Positions 8,613 to 16,485 of a DNA stretch of 64,000 nt are shown here, piece after piece (position 1 is the stretch's first letter; each line of letters starts with the position of its first letter). This stretch comes from Sphingomonas gei (GTDB lineage Bacteria; Pseudomonadota; Alphaproteobacteria; Sphingomonadales; Sphingomonadaceae), in the NCBI RefSeq assembly GCF_004792685.1, contig NZ_SRXT01000003.1, positions 186,001 to 250,000 on the forward strand, written 5' to 3'. The position numbers and the translations under genes are program-made. The notes below the pieces were generated by a model that was not told the origin of the DNA, did no database searches, and worked only from the letters and a program-made list of their open reading frames with translations.

Positions 8613-10181
8613 ATGACGATCAACCAGAGCGGCTGGCGCCCCACCACGCCGCAGGCCGGCGAAGCCGCGGGCGCGACTTCCACCGGCAACCGCGCGCTGA
8701 TGCTCGAAGAGCCCTTGATCTTCGAGATCGGCTCGACCGAGACCACGGGCGTCGATTTCGCCGAGGCGCCTTCGGGCAAGTCGCGCCTCGCCGGCCTGGA
8801 CCGTTCGAAGCCCATCGGCCTCCCCGGCCTGTCCGAACCCGAGGCGGTGCGCCATTATACCCGGCTCAGCCGCCAGAATTACGCGATCGACCTTGGCCTG
8901 TTCCCGCTCGGCTCGTGCACGATGAAGCACAATCCGCGACTCAACGAGCGGATGGCGCGGCTCCCCGGCTTCGCCGATCTCCACCCGCTGACTCCGGTCG
9001 ATTCGTGCCAGGGCGCGTTCGAAGTGATCCACCAGCTCGCGCATTGGCTGGTGACGCTGACCGGCATGCACTCGGTCGCGATGAGCCCCAAGGCCGGCGC
9101 GCATGGCGAGCTGTGCGGCGTGCTCGCGATCCGCGCGGCGCTCGACGCCAAGGGCGAGCAGGCCCGGAAAGTGCTGCTGGTCCCCGAAAGCGCGCACGGC
9201 ACCAATCCCGCCACCGCGGCGTTCGCCGGCTTCTCGGTCGAGGACATTCCCGCGACCGAGGCGGGCCGGGTCAATCTCGAAGCATTGAAGGCGCGGCTCG
9301 GCCCCGACGTGGCGGGGGTGATGATCACCAACCCCAACACCTGCGGCCTGTTCGAGCCCGACATGCGCGCGATCTCGGATGCGGTCCACGCCGCGGGGGG
9401 CTTCGTCTATTGCGACGGCGCCAATTTCAACGCGATCGTCGGCCGCGTCCGTCCGGGCGATCTCGGCATCGATGCGATGCACATCAACCTCCACAAGACC
9501 TTCTCGACTCCGCATGGCGGCGGCGGGCCGGGGTCGGGGCCGGTGGTGTTCTCCGAAGCGCTGACGCCGTATGCGCCGCTGCCGTTCGTCGAGAAGCAGG
9601 GCGATCAGTTCATCTTGGTCGAGGAAGAGACCGCGGGCGAGCATCATGCGTCGAGCTTCGGCCGGATGGTCGCCTTCCACGGCCAGATGGGCATGTTCAC
9701 CCGGGCACTCACCTACATCCTCAGCCACGGTGCCGATGGCCTCCGCCAGGTCGCCGAGGATTCGGTGCTCAACGCCAACTATATCCTGCGTTCGATGGAG
9801 GATGTGCTCGACGCGCCGTTCGCCAAATCGGGTCCGTGCATGCACGAAGCGATCTTCAGCGATAAGGGCCTGCCCGAGGGATTCTCGACGATCGATATCG
9901 CCAAGGGACTGATCGACGAGGGTTTCCACCCGATGACGGTCTATTTTCCTTTGGTCGTGCACGGGGCGATGCTGGTCGAGCCGACCGAGACCGAAAGCAA
10001 GGCCACGCTCGATCAATTCATCCACGCCTTCCGTTTCGTCGCCGAAAAGGCTAAGGGCGGCGATCTCGCGATCAAGACCGCGCCGCATTACGCACCGCGG
10101 CGGCGACTCGACGAGACGCTCGCCGCGCGCAAGCCGGTGCTGGTCTACAAGGAGCCCGAACGGGCACAGGCGGCGGAATAG
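8613..10181 (+). CDS. gcvPB: Glycine dehydrogenase (decarboxylating) subunit 2
   Basis: A 522-residue C-terminal half of the split P protein. FPLGSCTMKHNPRLNE, HGTNPATAAFAGF, DGANFNAIVGRVRPGDLG and INLHKTFSTPHGGGGPG are family signatures, with K295 in the last motif the expected Schiff-base lysine for PLP. The N-terminal segment of about 40 residues (RPTTPQAGEAAGATSTGNRA) is low-complexity compared with the rest. It is the last recognisable enzyme gene of the riboswitch-controlled operon; the L protein (lipoamide dehydrogenase) gene is not in the window. Confidence 0.97.
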   Translation: MTINQSGWRPTTPQAGEAAGATSTGNRALMLEEPLIFEIGSTETTGVDFAEAPSGKSRLAGLDRSKPIGLPGLSEPEAVRHYTRLSRQNYAIDLGLFPLGSCTMKHNPRLNERMARLPGFADLHPLTPVDSCQGAFEVIHQLAHWLVTLTGMHSVAMSPKAGAHGELCGVLAIRAALDAKGEQARKVLLVPESAHGTNPATAAFAGFSVEDIPATEAGRVNLEALKARLGPDVAGVMITNPNTCGLFEPDMRAISDAVHAAGGFVYCDGANFNAIVGRVRPGDLGIDAMHINLHKTFSTPHGGGGPGSGPVVFSEALTPYAPLPFVEKQGDQFILVEEETAGEHHASSFGRMVAFHGQMGMFTRALTYILSHGADGLRQVAEDSVLNANYILRSMEDVLDAPFAKSGPCMHEAIFSDKGLPEGFSTIDIAKGLIDEGFHPMTVYFPLVVHGAMLVEPTETESKATLDQFIHAFRFVAEKAKGGDLAIKTAPHYAPRRRLDETLAARKPVLVYKEPERAQAAE

Positions 10182-10207
10182 CCGCCGCTCAGGAGCAAGA
10201 ATACCGA

Positions 10208-10600
10208 ATGACGTACAACGATACTTTCAGCGACCGCGCCGGACGCTCGGCGGATGCCAAGAAGGCATTGCTCGAAAAGCTCAAGGCCGCGCCCAAGCTG
10301 AGCGAGGCCGAACTGGCCGAGCGCAAGGCAGCACGCCTCGCCCGCGAACAGGCGGTCGAAGACGAGCGCGCGGCGAAGCTGGCCGCGATCGAGGCCGAAA
10401 AGGCTGCGATCGAGCAGGCCAAGCTCGATGCCGAAGCCGCCCGTGTCGAAGCGAAGCGCGTGGCCGAGGAGCAGGCCGCGGCCAAGGCTGCCGACAAGGC
10501 CGAAGCCGCCAGGGCTGCCAAGGAGAAGCTCGCCGCTTCGTTCATGCTCCCGAGCAAGGGCAGCGAGAGCCGCTACCCGGCGCGCAAGGGCAAGAAGTAA
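10208..10600 (+). CDS. DUF6481-family small charged coiled-coil protein
   Basis: A 130-residue protein almost wholly made of Ala, Glu, Lys and Arg, predicted to form one long helix or coiled coil (residues 15-110), ending in a basic tail (SRYPARKGKK). The pattern, a short FSDRAGRSADAKKALLEKLKA start and AELAERKAARLAREQA repeats, fits what I recall as DUF6481 in Alphaproteobacteria; the function of that family is unknown. It begins 26 bases after gcvPB, with AGGAG 12 bases before the ATG, and may be co-transcribed with the gcv genes. The low-complexity composition makes homology calls weak. Confidence 0.75.
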   Translation: MTYNDTFSDRAGRSADAKKALLEKLKAAPKLSEAELAERKAARLAREQAVEDERAAKLAAIEAEKAAIEQAKLDAEAARVEAKRVAEEQAAAKAADKAEAARAAKEKLAASFMLPSKGSESRYPARKGKK

Positions 10601-10623
10601 GCCGTTTCGGCGGTGCGCCGGAA

Positions 10624-11217
10624 ATGAGCGCCCGCCGCCACGCCCCGGCCACCGAGCGCAACCGCGATTCGATCGCGGCGGTGCTCGAGGCCGAACTGCC
10701 GGCGAGCGGACTGGTGCTGGAAATCGCGAGCGGTAGCGGCGAGCATTGCGCATATTTCGCCGTACGATTCCCGGCGCTGCAATGGCAGCCGAGCGATCCC
10801 GAGCAAGCCGCGCGCGCATCGATCGCCGACTGGTGCGCCGGCCTGCCCAACGTCCTGCCACCGCTCGGGCTCGACGCGGCGGCGGAGACTTGGCCGATTG
10901 CTGCTGCCGACGCGATCCTGTGCGTCAACATGGTCCATATCAGCCCGTGGGAAGCCACTTTGGGGCTGATGGCGGGCGCGGGGCGGCTGCTCGCACCGGG
11001 CGCCGCGCTCATTCTCTACGGACCCTATCGTCAGCGCGACGTGCAAACCGCCGAGTCGAACGAGGCGTTCGACGTATCGCTCAAGGCACGCGACTCGCGC
11101 TGGGGGCTGCGCCAGGTCGAGGACGTGTCCACCGCCGCCGCGGCGCGCGGACTGGCGCTCCAGCGGATCGTGCCGATGCCGGCCAACAATCTCGGCTTGG
11201 TGTTTCGGCGGGGCTGA
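10624..11217 (+). CDS. DUF938 SAM-dependent methyltransferase-like protein
   Basis: 197 residues with the class I methyltransferase motif I LVLEIASGSGEHCAYFA near residue 35 and motif PWEATLGLMAGAGRLLAPGAALILYGPY in the middle. The start RRHAPATERNRDSI and the DVSLKARDSRWGLRQVEDV segment match DUF938 proteins, which are common in proteobacteria and lack an assigned substrate. It lies 23 bases after the DUF6481 gene. It may be the distal end of the gcv transcript. Confidence 0.85.
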   Translation: MSARRHAPATERNRDSIAAVLEAELPASGLVLEIASGSGEHCAYFAVRFPALQWQPSDPEQAARASIADWCAGLPNVLPPLGLDAAAETWPIAAADAILCVNMVHISPWEATLGLMAGAGRLLAPGAALILYGPYRQRDVQTAESNEAFDVSLKARDSRWGLRQVEDVSTAAAARGLALQRIVPMPANNLGLVFRRG

Positions 11218-11276
11218 AAGGTGGCGACCTGCGGTTCCTCTCGCGTCGAGGGAGGGGTTAGGTCGCAACAAAATAC

Positions 11277-11443
11277 CGTCATCCCGGAAGCCGGTTTTCT
11301 TCAAATCTCTGATTTGACAAGAAAATCGATCTGTCCGGGATCCACCGTGCAGCAAGCCTCCGATGGAGAGGTGGATCCCGGACTGAAGGCTCTCCAGCGG
11401 AAAACCTGCGGTTTTCCGGGAAAGCGTAACATCCGGGATGACG
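11277..11443. repeat. Intergenic inverted repeat, family 3
   Basis: The outer arms CGTCATCCCGGA (11277-11288) and TCCGGGATGACG (11432-11443) are exact reverse complements. An inner pair, GTCCGGGATCCACC (11333-11346) and GGTGGATCCCGGAC (11370-11383), is also exact over 14 bp. Shorter AAAACCTGCGGTTTT and TTTTC/GAAAA pairings fill the space. It looks like a nested palindromic repeat of the kind dispersed in sphingomonad genomes. It lies in the 528-bp gap between the convergent DUF938 and DMT genes. Confidence 0.8.
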
Positions 11444-11519
11444 AAAACGGCCGATTGAATCCGGGTCCTGGGGCTCATCGCCATCCGTCTCGTCCCCGGC
11501 CCCCCGCCGATTGCTCAAA

Positions 11520-11584
11520 GCTTGCAATGTAGGATTTCGCCTGCTTGGCTAGCGCGGTCGGCTGGTCGCCGGCCGCTCTTTCAA
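11520..11584 (+). other. Dispersed conserved element A (20-mer plus boxA-like motif)
   Basis: GCTTGCAATGTAGGATTTCG (11520-11539) is followed 33 bases later by CCGCTCTTTCAA (11573-11584), which resembles an rRNA-type boxA. The same two motifs recur at 20421-20486 and 37632-37694, with 31-34 bases between them. Between the motifs is a GC-rich segment able to form a small hairpin (GGTCGGCTGGTCGCC). No coding frame is shared at this length by all three copies. The function is unknown. Confidence 0.75.
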
Positions 11585-11745
11585 TTGTTCGGAAACTCGA
11601 TCCTGCGAAATGCGCGCAAGAATATTGCGAGATCGATCGCGCTTCGCAAACCCAGCCAACTTAACGCCCGTCAAACCCCGATTTCGGCCGCTTGTATCGG
11701 CGCGATCGAGTCGCGCTCTGCGAAGGCAGGGGCGGGAGTTGCAGC

Positions 11746-12660
11746 TTACGAAGCAGCGGCGTCGCTGGCGCCTTCGGTGTTGCGCACATGCAGCACCCGC
11801 TCGCGCCAGACGATGTAGAGCCCGCTGGCGATGATGATCGGCGCGCCGAGCCAGGTCCACGGCGTCGGCCAGGCGCCGAAGATCAGCCAGCCGTAGAACG
11901 TCCCCCAGATCAGGCTCGAATAGTCCATCGGGATCACTGTCGAGACCGGCGCAAAGCGAACCGACGCGGTGAGCGCGAGCTGGGCGACTCCGCCGACGAT
12001 GCCGATCGCGATCAAATTCGCCCAGGTCAGCCAGTCGTGCGACTGCAGCTGGAAGGCATAGGCCACCCCGAGCGGGGGCAGCGACAGCACCGAAAACCAG
12101 AACACCGTGGTGCCGGCGCTTTCGGTCTTGCCGATCTGGCGCAGCGTGATCGCGACGATCGCCACGAACAGCGCCGCGAGCAATCCCACCACCGCGCCGA
12201 ACAGTGGAAACTGGCCGCTGCCGGGCTGGGCGACGATCAGCACGCCCGCGAAGCCGATCACCACCGCGCCCCAGCGGTGCCAGCCGGTCTTCTCGCGCAG
12301 CACCAGCGCGCCGAGCAGAGTCGCGAAGATCGGCACGGTGAACTGGAGCGTCGTCGCCTCGGCGAGCGGCAGCAGCAGCACCGCGCCGAAGGTGAAGACC
12401 ATGCCGGTGAGCCCGATCGCCGTGCGCGTCAGATGCGCGCCGAAGCGTGCGGTGCGGATCGAACCCAGGCCGGGCCCCATCAGGATCCAGGCAGTGACGA
12501 TCGGCACCGCCCAGAGCTGGCGGTGAAACATCGTCTCGACCAGAGTCGCGCCGCGCGTCTCGGCGAGCTTGATCAGCGCCGACATCGTCGACAGGCACAG
12601 GATCGCCACGAGGCGCAAGGCCAGGCCCTTGAAGACGCTTTCGGTTCTCGCCACCGCCAC
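11746..12660 (-). CDS. DMT-superfamily (EamA) transporter
   Basis: A 304-residue inner-membrane protein with about ten hydrophobic segments arranged as two EamA repeats. The first repeat ends with PLAEATTLQFTVPIFATLLGALVLREKTGWHRW and the second with APVSTVIPMDYSSLIWGTFYGWLIFG, both hallmarks of drug/metabolite exporters. Substrates in this superfamily range from amino acids to nucleosides and cannot be read from the sequence. It is convergent with the DUF938 gene and divergent from proS. Confidence 0.9.
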   Translation of the reverse strand: MAVARTESVFKGLALRLVAILCLSTMSALIKLAETRGATLVETMFHRQLWAVPIVTAWILMGPGLGSIRTARFGAHLTRTAIGLTGMVFTFGAVLLLPLAEATTLQFTVPIFATLLGALVLREKTGWHRWGAVVIGFAGVLIVAQPGSGQFPLFGAVVGLLAALFVAIVAITLRQIGKTESAGTTVFWFSVLSLPPLGVAYAFQLQSHDWLTWANLIAIGIVGGVAQLALTASVRFAPVSTVIPMDYSSLIWGTFYGWLIFGAWPTPWTWLGAPIIIASGLYIVWRERVLHVRNTEGASDAAAS

Positions 12661-12719
12661 ATCGTGCGGTTAGGCGGCGGTGCTGCGGCGCACAACCCTC
12701 TCTGTCAGCCGGGACGCCA

Positions 12720-12739
12720 AGCCAACCATCTGGTTGGCT
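12720..12739. repeat. Perfect hairpin AGCCAACC-N4-GGTTGGCT, copy 1
   Basis: An exact 8+4+8 inverted repeat lies in the 264-bp gap between the DMT gene and proS. The same arms with a different loop recur at 37431-37450. There is no T-run on either side, so it is not a standard intrinsic terminator. Confidence 0.7.
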
Positions 12740-12838
12740 CGATCCAGGCGGTCAAGCCCGCCTAGAAACGTCTAAATATCTGACAACGAAAGCGTTATTC
12801 TGAAATAGGGTCGGGGGCGGGCAGGCATTCAAACACGC

Positions 12839-12867
12839 GATTCGAGTCAAGCGGAGTCAATTGACTC
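12839..12867. promoter_or_regulatory. Cluster of four GANTC sites upstream of proS
   Basis: GATTC (12839), GAGTC (12844), GAGTC (12854) and GACTC (12863) fall within 29 bp, and GAGTCAATTGACTC (12854-12867) is a perfect 14-bp palindrome. GANTC is the CcrM methylation site of Alphaproteobacteria, which are expected to methylate it in a cell-cycle-dependent way. The cluster ends 57 bases before the proS start, within plausible promoter distance. A regulatory role is inference. Confidence 0.5.
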
Positions 12868-12924
12868 GCCTTGCCGGCGCGGCCGCCATTGCGGGCGTTG
12901 CCCACGCGCCTTAGAGGCACGGCC

Positions 12925-14451
12925 ATGATCAAGCACGCGCTCAACGTCACCCGCGAAAAGGATTTCGCCGCCTGGTATCAAGCCGTCATCTCGGAGGCCG
13001 ATCTGGCCGAGGAGAGCGGGGTGCGCGGATGCATGGTCATCCGGCCGTGGGGCTATGGCATCTGGGAGCGCATCCAGCGGCTGCTCGACGATCGCATCAA
13101 GGCGACCGGCCACGAGAATTGCTATTTCCCCTTGTTCATCCCGCTCTCTTATTTCGAGAAGGAGGCCGAGCATGTCGACGGCTTCGCCAAGGAAATGGCG
13201 GTGGTCACGCATCACCGGCTGATCCAGAAGGACGGCAGGCTCGTCCCCGATCCCGATGCGAAGCTCGAGGAGCCGCTGGTCGTGCGGCCGACGTCAGAGA
13301 CGGTGATCGGCGCGGCCTTCTCGCGCTGGATCCAGTCGTGGCGCGACTTGCCCGTGCTGATCAACCAATGGGCCAATGTGGTGCGCTGGGAGATGCGCAC
13401 CCGGATGTTCCTGCGCACCAGCGAGTTCCTATGGCAGGAAGGCCATACCGCGCACGCCAGCGAAGCCGAGGCGCGCGAAGAGACGCTCAAGATGCTGGAA
13501 GTCTATCGGTCGTTCGCCGAGGACTGCCTCGCAATGCCGGTGGTCGCCGGCGAAAAGCCCGAGAATGAGCGCTTCCCCGGCGCGGTCTCGACCTACAGCA
13601 TCGAAGCGATGATGCAGGACGGCAAGGCGCTCCAGGCGGGCACCAGCCATTTCCTCGGCACGACCTTCTCGACCGCGCAGAACATCCGCTTCCAAAATGC
13701 CGAGGGCGAGCTCGAGCTGGCGCAGACGACCAGCTGGGGCGTCTCGACCCGGATGATCGGCGGCGTGATCATGGTGCATGGCGATGACGACGGGCTGCGC
13801 GTGCCGCCGCGCGTCGCGCCGTGGCAGATCGTCATCGTGCCGATGCTGCGCGATCAGCCCGAGGATGCTGCGATCGTCGATTATTGCAAGACGCTCCAGC
13901 AGGAACTGGCAGTGTTCAGCGCGTTCGGCGAGCCGGTGCGCGCATTGCTCGATTTGCGCCCTGCCAAGGCGGCGACCAAGCGCTGGGGCTGGGTCAAGAA
14001 GGGCGCGCCGATCGTGGTCGAAGTCGGCGGGCGCGACGTTGCCGGGGCGAACGTCTCGGTGATCCGCCGCGACCGGCTGTACCGCGAGGACGGCAAGCTC
14101 GACAGCGCAGTGGTGCCGCGCGCGCAGCTCGTCGACGAGGCCACCGCGATGTTGGAGAGCATCCAGCAGGCGCTCCACTCCCAGGCACGCGAGCGGATGG
14201 ACACCAATATCCGCCGCGACGTGACCGACTATGCCGGGCTCGAAGCGGCGTTCGAAGGCACGAAGCCGGGCTGGGTCGAAGTCAGCTGGTCGAAGCCCAG
14301 CGGAGCGGAGTTGGACAAGGTGGTCGAGCGGCTCAAGGCGCTCAAGCTCACCTTCCGCAACGTACCCGAGGGCGCCGCGCCAGCGGAGGGGAATTGCATC
14401 TTCACTGGCGCGCCCGCGGTCGAACGCATCCTGGTCGCGCGGGCTTACTGA
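12925..14451 (+). CDS. proS: Prolyl-tRNA synthetase (archaeal/eukaryotic-type)
   Basis: 508 residues; charges tRNA-Pro with proline. Class II motif 2 is visible as VVRWEMRTRMFLRTSEFLWQEGHTAHA and the ATP-binding YFPLFIPLSYFEKEAEHVDGF and RPTSETVI regions are conserved. The product lacks the large bacterial editing (INS) insertion and has the C-terminal extension ending VARAY, as in the archaeal/eukaryotic-type enzymes that sphingomonads also carry. The frame is open 54 bases upstream, but ATG 12925 has GAGG seven bases before it and gives the expected MIKHALNVTREKDFAAWY start. The 2OG oxygenase gene follows five bases after its stop. Confidence 0.96.
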   Translation: MIKHALNVTREKDFAAWYQAVISEADLAEESGVRGCMVIRPWGYGIWERIQRLLDDRIKATGHENCYFPLFIPLSYFEKEAEHVDGFAKEMAVVTHHRLIQKDGRLVPDPDAKLEEPLVVRPTSETVIGAAFSRWIQSWRDLPVLINQWANVVRWEMRTRMFLRTSEFLWQEGHTAHASEAEAREETLKMLEVYRSFAEDCLAMPVVAGEKPENERFPGAVSTYSIEAMMQDGKALQAGTSHFLGTTFSTAQNIRFQNAEGELELAQTTSWGVSTRMIGGVIMVHGDDDGLRVPPRVAPWQIVIVPMLRDQPEDAAIVDYCKTLQQELAVFSAFGEPVRALLDLRPAKAATKRWGWVKKGAPIVVEVGGRDVAGANVSVIRRDRLYREDGKLDSAVVPRAQLVDEATAMLESIQQALHSQARERMDTNIRRDVTDYAGLEAAFEGTKPGWVEVSWSKPSGAELDKVVERLKALKLTFRNVPEGAAPAEGNCIFTGAPAVERILVARAY

Positions 14452-14455
14452 GCCG

Positions 14456-15061
14456 ATGGCGGTGCGGTCGCTCTTCGCCTCCTTGCTCTATCAGGAGGCA
14501 TTGGGCGACGACGCGCTGATTGCCGAGTTGGAAGGCTCTTGCCTCCAGCTCGCCGAGGACGACCGGGCCGGTCGCGGCTGGGCGAAGGAGCATGGCTATC
14601 GGGGCTATACCTCCTATGCCTCGCTCAACGACTTGCCCGTGCGTGACCCCGCCTTCGCCGATTTGAAGCGGCTGCTCGACAGGCACGTTGCCAGATTCGC
14701 CGATGCCTGCGGGTTCGATCTCGGCGGCAAGAAGCTCAAGCTCGATAGCCTCTGGGTCAATGTCCTCGATGGCGGCGGCGCGCATAGCGGGCACATCCAC
14801 CCGCACAGCGTGGTCTCCGGGACGGTCTATGTCGTGCTGCCGGCGGGATCGCGTGGGCTGCGGCTCGAAGATCCGCGGCTGGCGATGATGATGGCCGCGC
14901 CGCCGCGCCGCGCCGATGTCGCCGAGGCGCTGCGCGGCTTCGTCGAGGTAGTGCCGGAGCCCGGGACGGTGCTGCTCTGGGAAAGCTGGCTGCGGCACGA
15001 GGTTCCGGCGGGTTCGGGCAAGGGCAAGAGGATCAGCGTGAGCTTCAACTATCGCTGGTAG
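14456..15061 (+). CDS. 2OG-Fe(II) oxygenase-like protein (TIGR02466-type)
   Basis: 201 residues. The putative iron ligands are in SGHIHPHSVVSGTVYVVLP (an H-x-H pattern near residues 104-106) and WLRHEVPAGSGKGKRISVSFNY near the C-terminus, where the distal His and 2-oxoglutarate-binding Arg are expected. Together with GYTSYASLNDL and LDSLWVNVLD these match what I recall as the putative 2OG-Fe(II) oxygenase family TIGR02466. Its substrate is unknown. The gene starts five bases after proS and precedes the pectinesterase by 13 bases, so the three probably share a transcript. Confidence 0.82.
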   Translation: MAVRSLFASLLYQEALGDDALIAELEGSCLQLAEDDRAGRGWAKEHGYRGYTSYASLNDLPVRDPAFADLKRLLDRHVARFADACGFDLGGKKLKLDSLWVNVLDGGGAHSGHIHPHSVVSGTVYVVLPAGSRGLRLEDPRLAMMMAAPPRRADVAEALRGFVEVVPEPGTVLLWESWLRHEVPAGSGKGKRISVSFNYRW

Positions 15062-15074
15062 CGGGGGGACGGAG

Positions 15075-16097
15075 ATGGTCGATCGACGGACGGTGCTGGC
15101 GGGTGCGCTGATGCTTCCCGTGGCAGCGCGCGCCGAGCGATGGGACGCGATCGTCGATCCGCGCACCGGAACGCTCGGCAAGGCGCTCGAACAGGCGGCG
15201 CAAGCTGGAGGTCGCCCGTTCCGGATCCTGGTGCGGGCCGGTATCCTGGTCGAGAAACTGACGGTCACGGTTCCCAACGTGACCATCGCCGGCGATGGCT
15301 ATGGCGCGATCCTGAGCTACGGTACCTATGCTGGCATGCAGCATGCCGATGGCGGCATCTGGGGCACGGGCCGGACCGCGACACTGACGATAGCCGCACC
15401 GGGCGTGACGCTGCGCAATCTCACGATCCGCAACAGCTTCGACTTCATCGGTGCGAAGCGCGACGGCGCGGGGAATGGCGCCCAGGCGGTGGCGTTGATG
15501 ATCCGCGCCGAGGCCGACCGGACCCGCGTCGCGGACTGCCAGATCGAAGGCTATCAGGACACGCTCTACATCCAGTCGCGAAGCTGGCTGAGCGGCTGCC
15601 GGATCCTGGGCGGCGTGGATTTCATCTTCGGCGGCGGGGCCGCGTGGATCGAGGGATGCGAGATCGTCACGCGCTTCGTCCCGGGCGCCGATACTTCAGG
15701 CTATATCGCCGCGCCGAGCACACCCGCGGCACAGCCTTTCGGCCTGGTGTTCCATGTCTGCCGGCTCAACCGCGAGCCGGGCGTGCCGAAGCGCTCGACC
15801 TGGCTCGGGCGGCCGTGGCGCGCCGGGGGCAACATGGCGCTGACCGGGCAGGCAGTGTTCGTGCAATGCGTGATGGACGCGCACATCAAGCGCGAGGGCT
15901 GGACCTGGATGGGGTATAAGGGCCCGGATGGCGAGCAGCGGCGGCTAACGCCACAGGAGGCACGACTGTTCGAGATCGGCAGCCGCGGGCCGGGCGCCGG
16001 GCCCACCTCGCCGACACGGCGCATGCTGAGCGCAGGCGAGGTCGCGAACTTCACGCGGACCAACGTACTCGACGACTGGGACGGGCTGGCCGGCTGA
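15075..16097 (+). CDS. Pectinesterase (carbohydrate esterase family 8)
   Basis: A 340-residue right-handed beta-helix enzyme that demethylates pectin. The catalytic aspartates of the family are visible: D162 in GYQDTLYIQ with the assisting Q161, and D182 in GVDFIFGGG; WLGRPW supplies the conserved arginine. The N-terminus MVDRRTVLAGALMLPVAARA is an export signal with twin arginines (a weak Tat-like motif), cleaved after ARA, so the product is periplasmic or secreted. It is the only plant-polysaccharide gene in the window and sits in a transcript with unrelated proS. This suggests life in contact with plant material; that is inference. Confidence 0.92.
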   Translation: MVDRRTVLAGALMLPVAARAERWDAIVDPRTGTLGKALEQAAQAGGRPFRILVRAGILVEKLTVTVPNVTIAGDGYGAILSYGTYAGMQHADGGIWGTGRTATLTIAAPGVTLRNLTIRNSFDFIGAKRDGAGNGAQAVALMIRAEADRTRVADCQIEGYQDTLYIQSRSWLSGCRILGGVDFIFGGGAAWIEGCEIVTRFVPGADTSGYIAAPSTPAAQPFGLVFHVCRLNREPGVPKRSTWLGRPWRAGGNMALTGQAVFVQCVMDAHIKREGWTWMGYKGPDGEQRRLTPQEARLFEIGSRGPGAGPTSPTRRMLSAGEVANFTRTNVLDDWDGLAG

Positions 16098-16100
16098 GGC

Positions 16101-16433
16101 TCAGCAGATGACGAGCGTGAGCGAGCGCATCAGGCTCCGGTCGATCGGCGCGTCGAAGCGGCAGCCGATATGGTCGCCATTGTTCCAGATGACCGTGGCG
16201 GAGACGGGCAGGCTGTCCTGGAGGCGCAGCCAGACGCGGTCGCCCTCGGGATGCTCGCTGGTGCAGGCGAGGCGGCACCCATAGACCGAGAGGTCGCGCA
16301 GGATCGCTTCGGTCGACGCATTGCCTTGCTTGCGCACGGTGGCGCGCGTCACGGTGATGCGATGCCGCGGCTCGCTGCGCTGTTCCACCAGCGCAGGCCC
16401 CACCGTCCGGAATTGCGATAGCCTGGTAGCCAT
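16101..16433 (-). CDS. PilZ-domain protein
   Basis: A 110-residue single-domain protein. EQRSEPRHRITV carries the RxxxR half and DLSVYGCRLAC the (D/N)xSxxG half of the cyclic-di-GMP-binding PilZ motif, followed by WLRLQDSLPVSATVIW strands. The start ATG at 16433 is preceded by AGGAGAG two to three bases away; the frame is open far upstream but only through glpD antisense. It is convergent with the pectinesterase and lies just downstream of glpD on the same strand. Stand-alone PilZ proteins usually act as cyclic-di-GMP receptors controlling motility or polysaccharide; the target here is unknown. Confidence 0.88.
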   Translation of the reverse strand: MATRLSQFRTVGPALVEQRSEPRHRITVTRATVRKQGNASTEAILRDLSVYGCRLACTSEHPEGDRVWLRLQDSLPVSATVIWNNGDHIGCRFDAPIDRSLMRSLTLVIC

Positions 16434-16485
16434 AACTCTCCTGCCCCCCGGCAGAAGTGCTAACGGCGGAGTTATCAACAACTCG

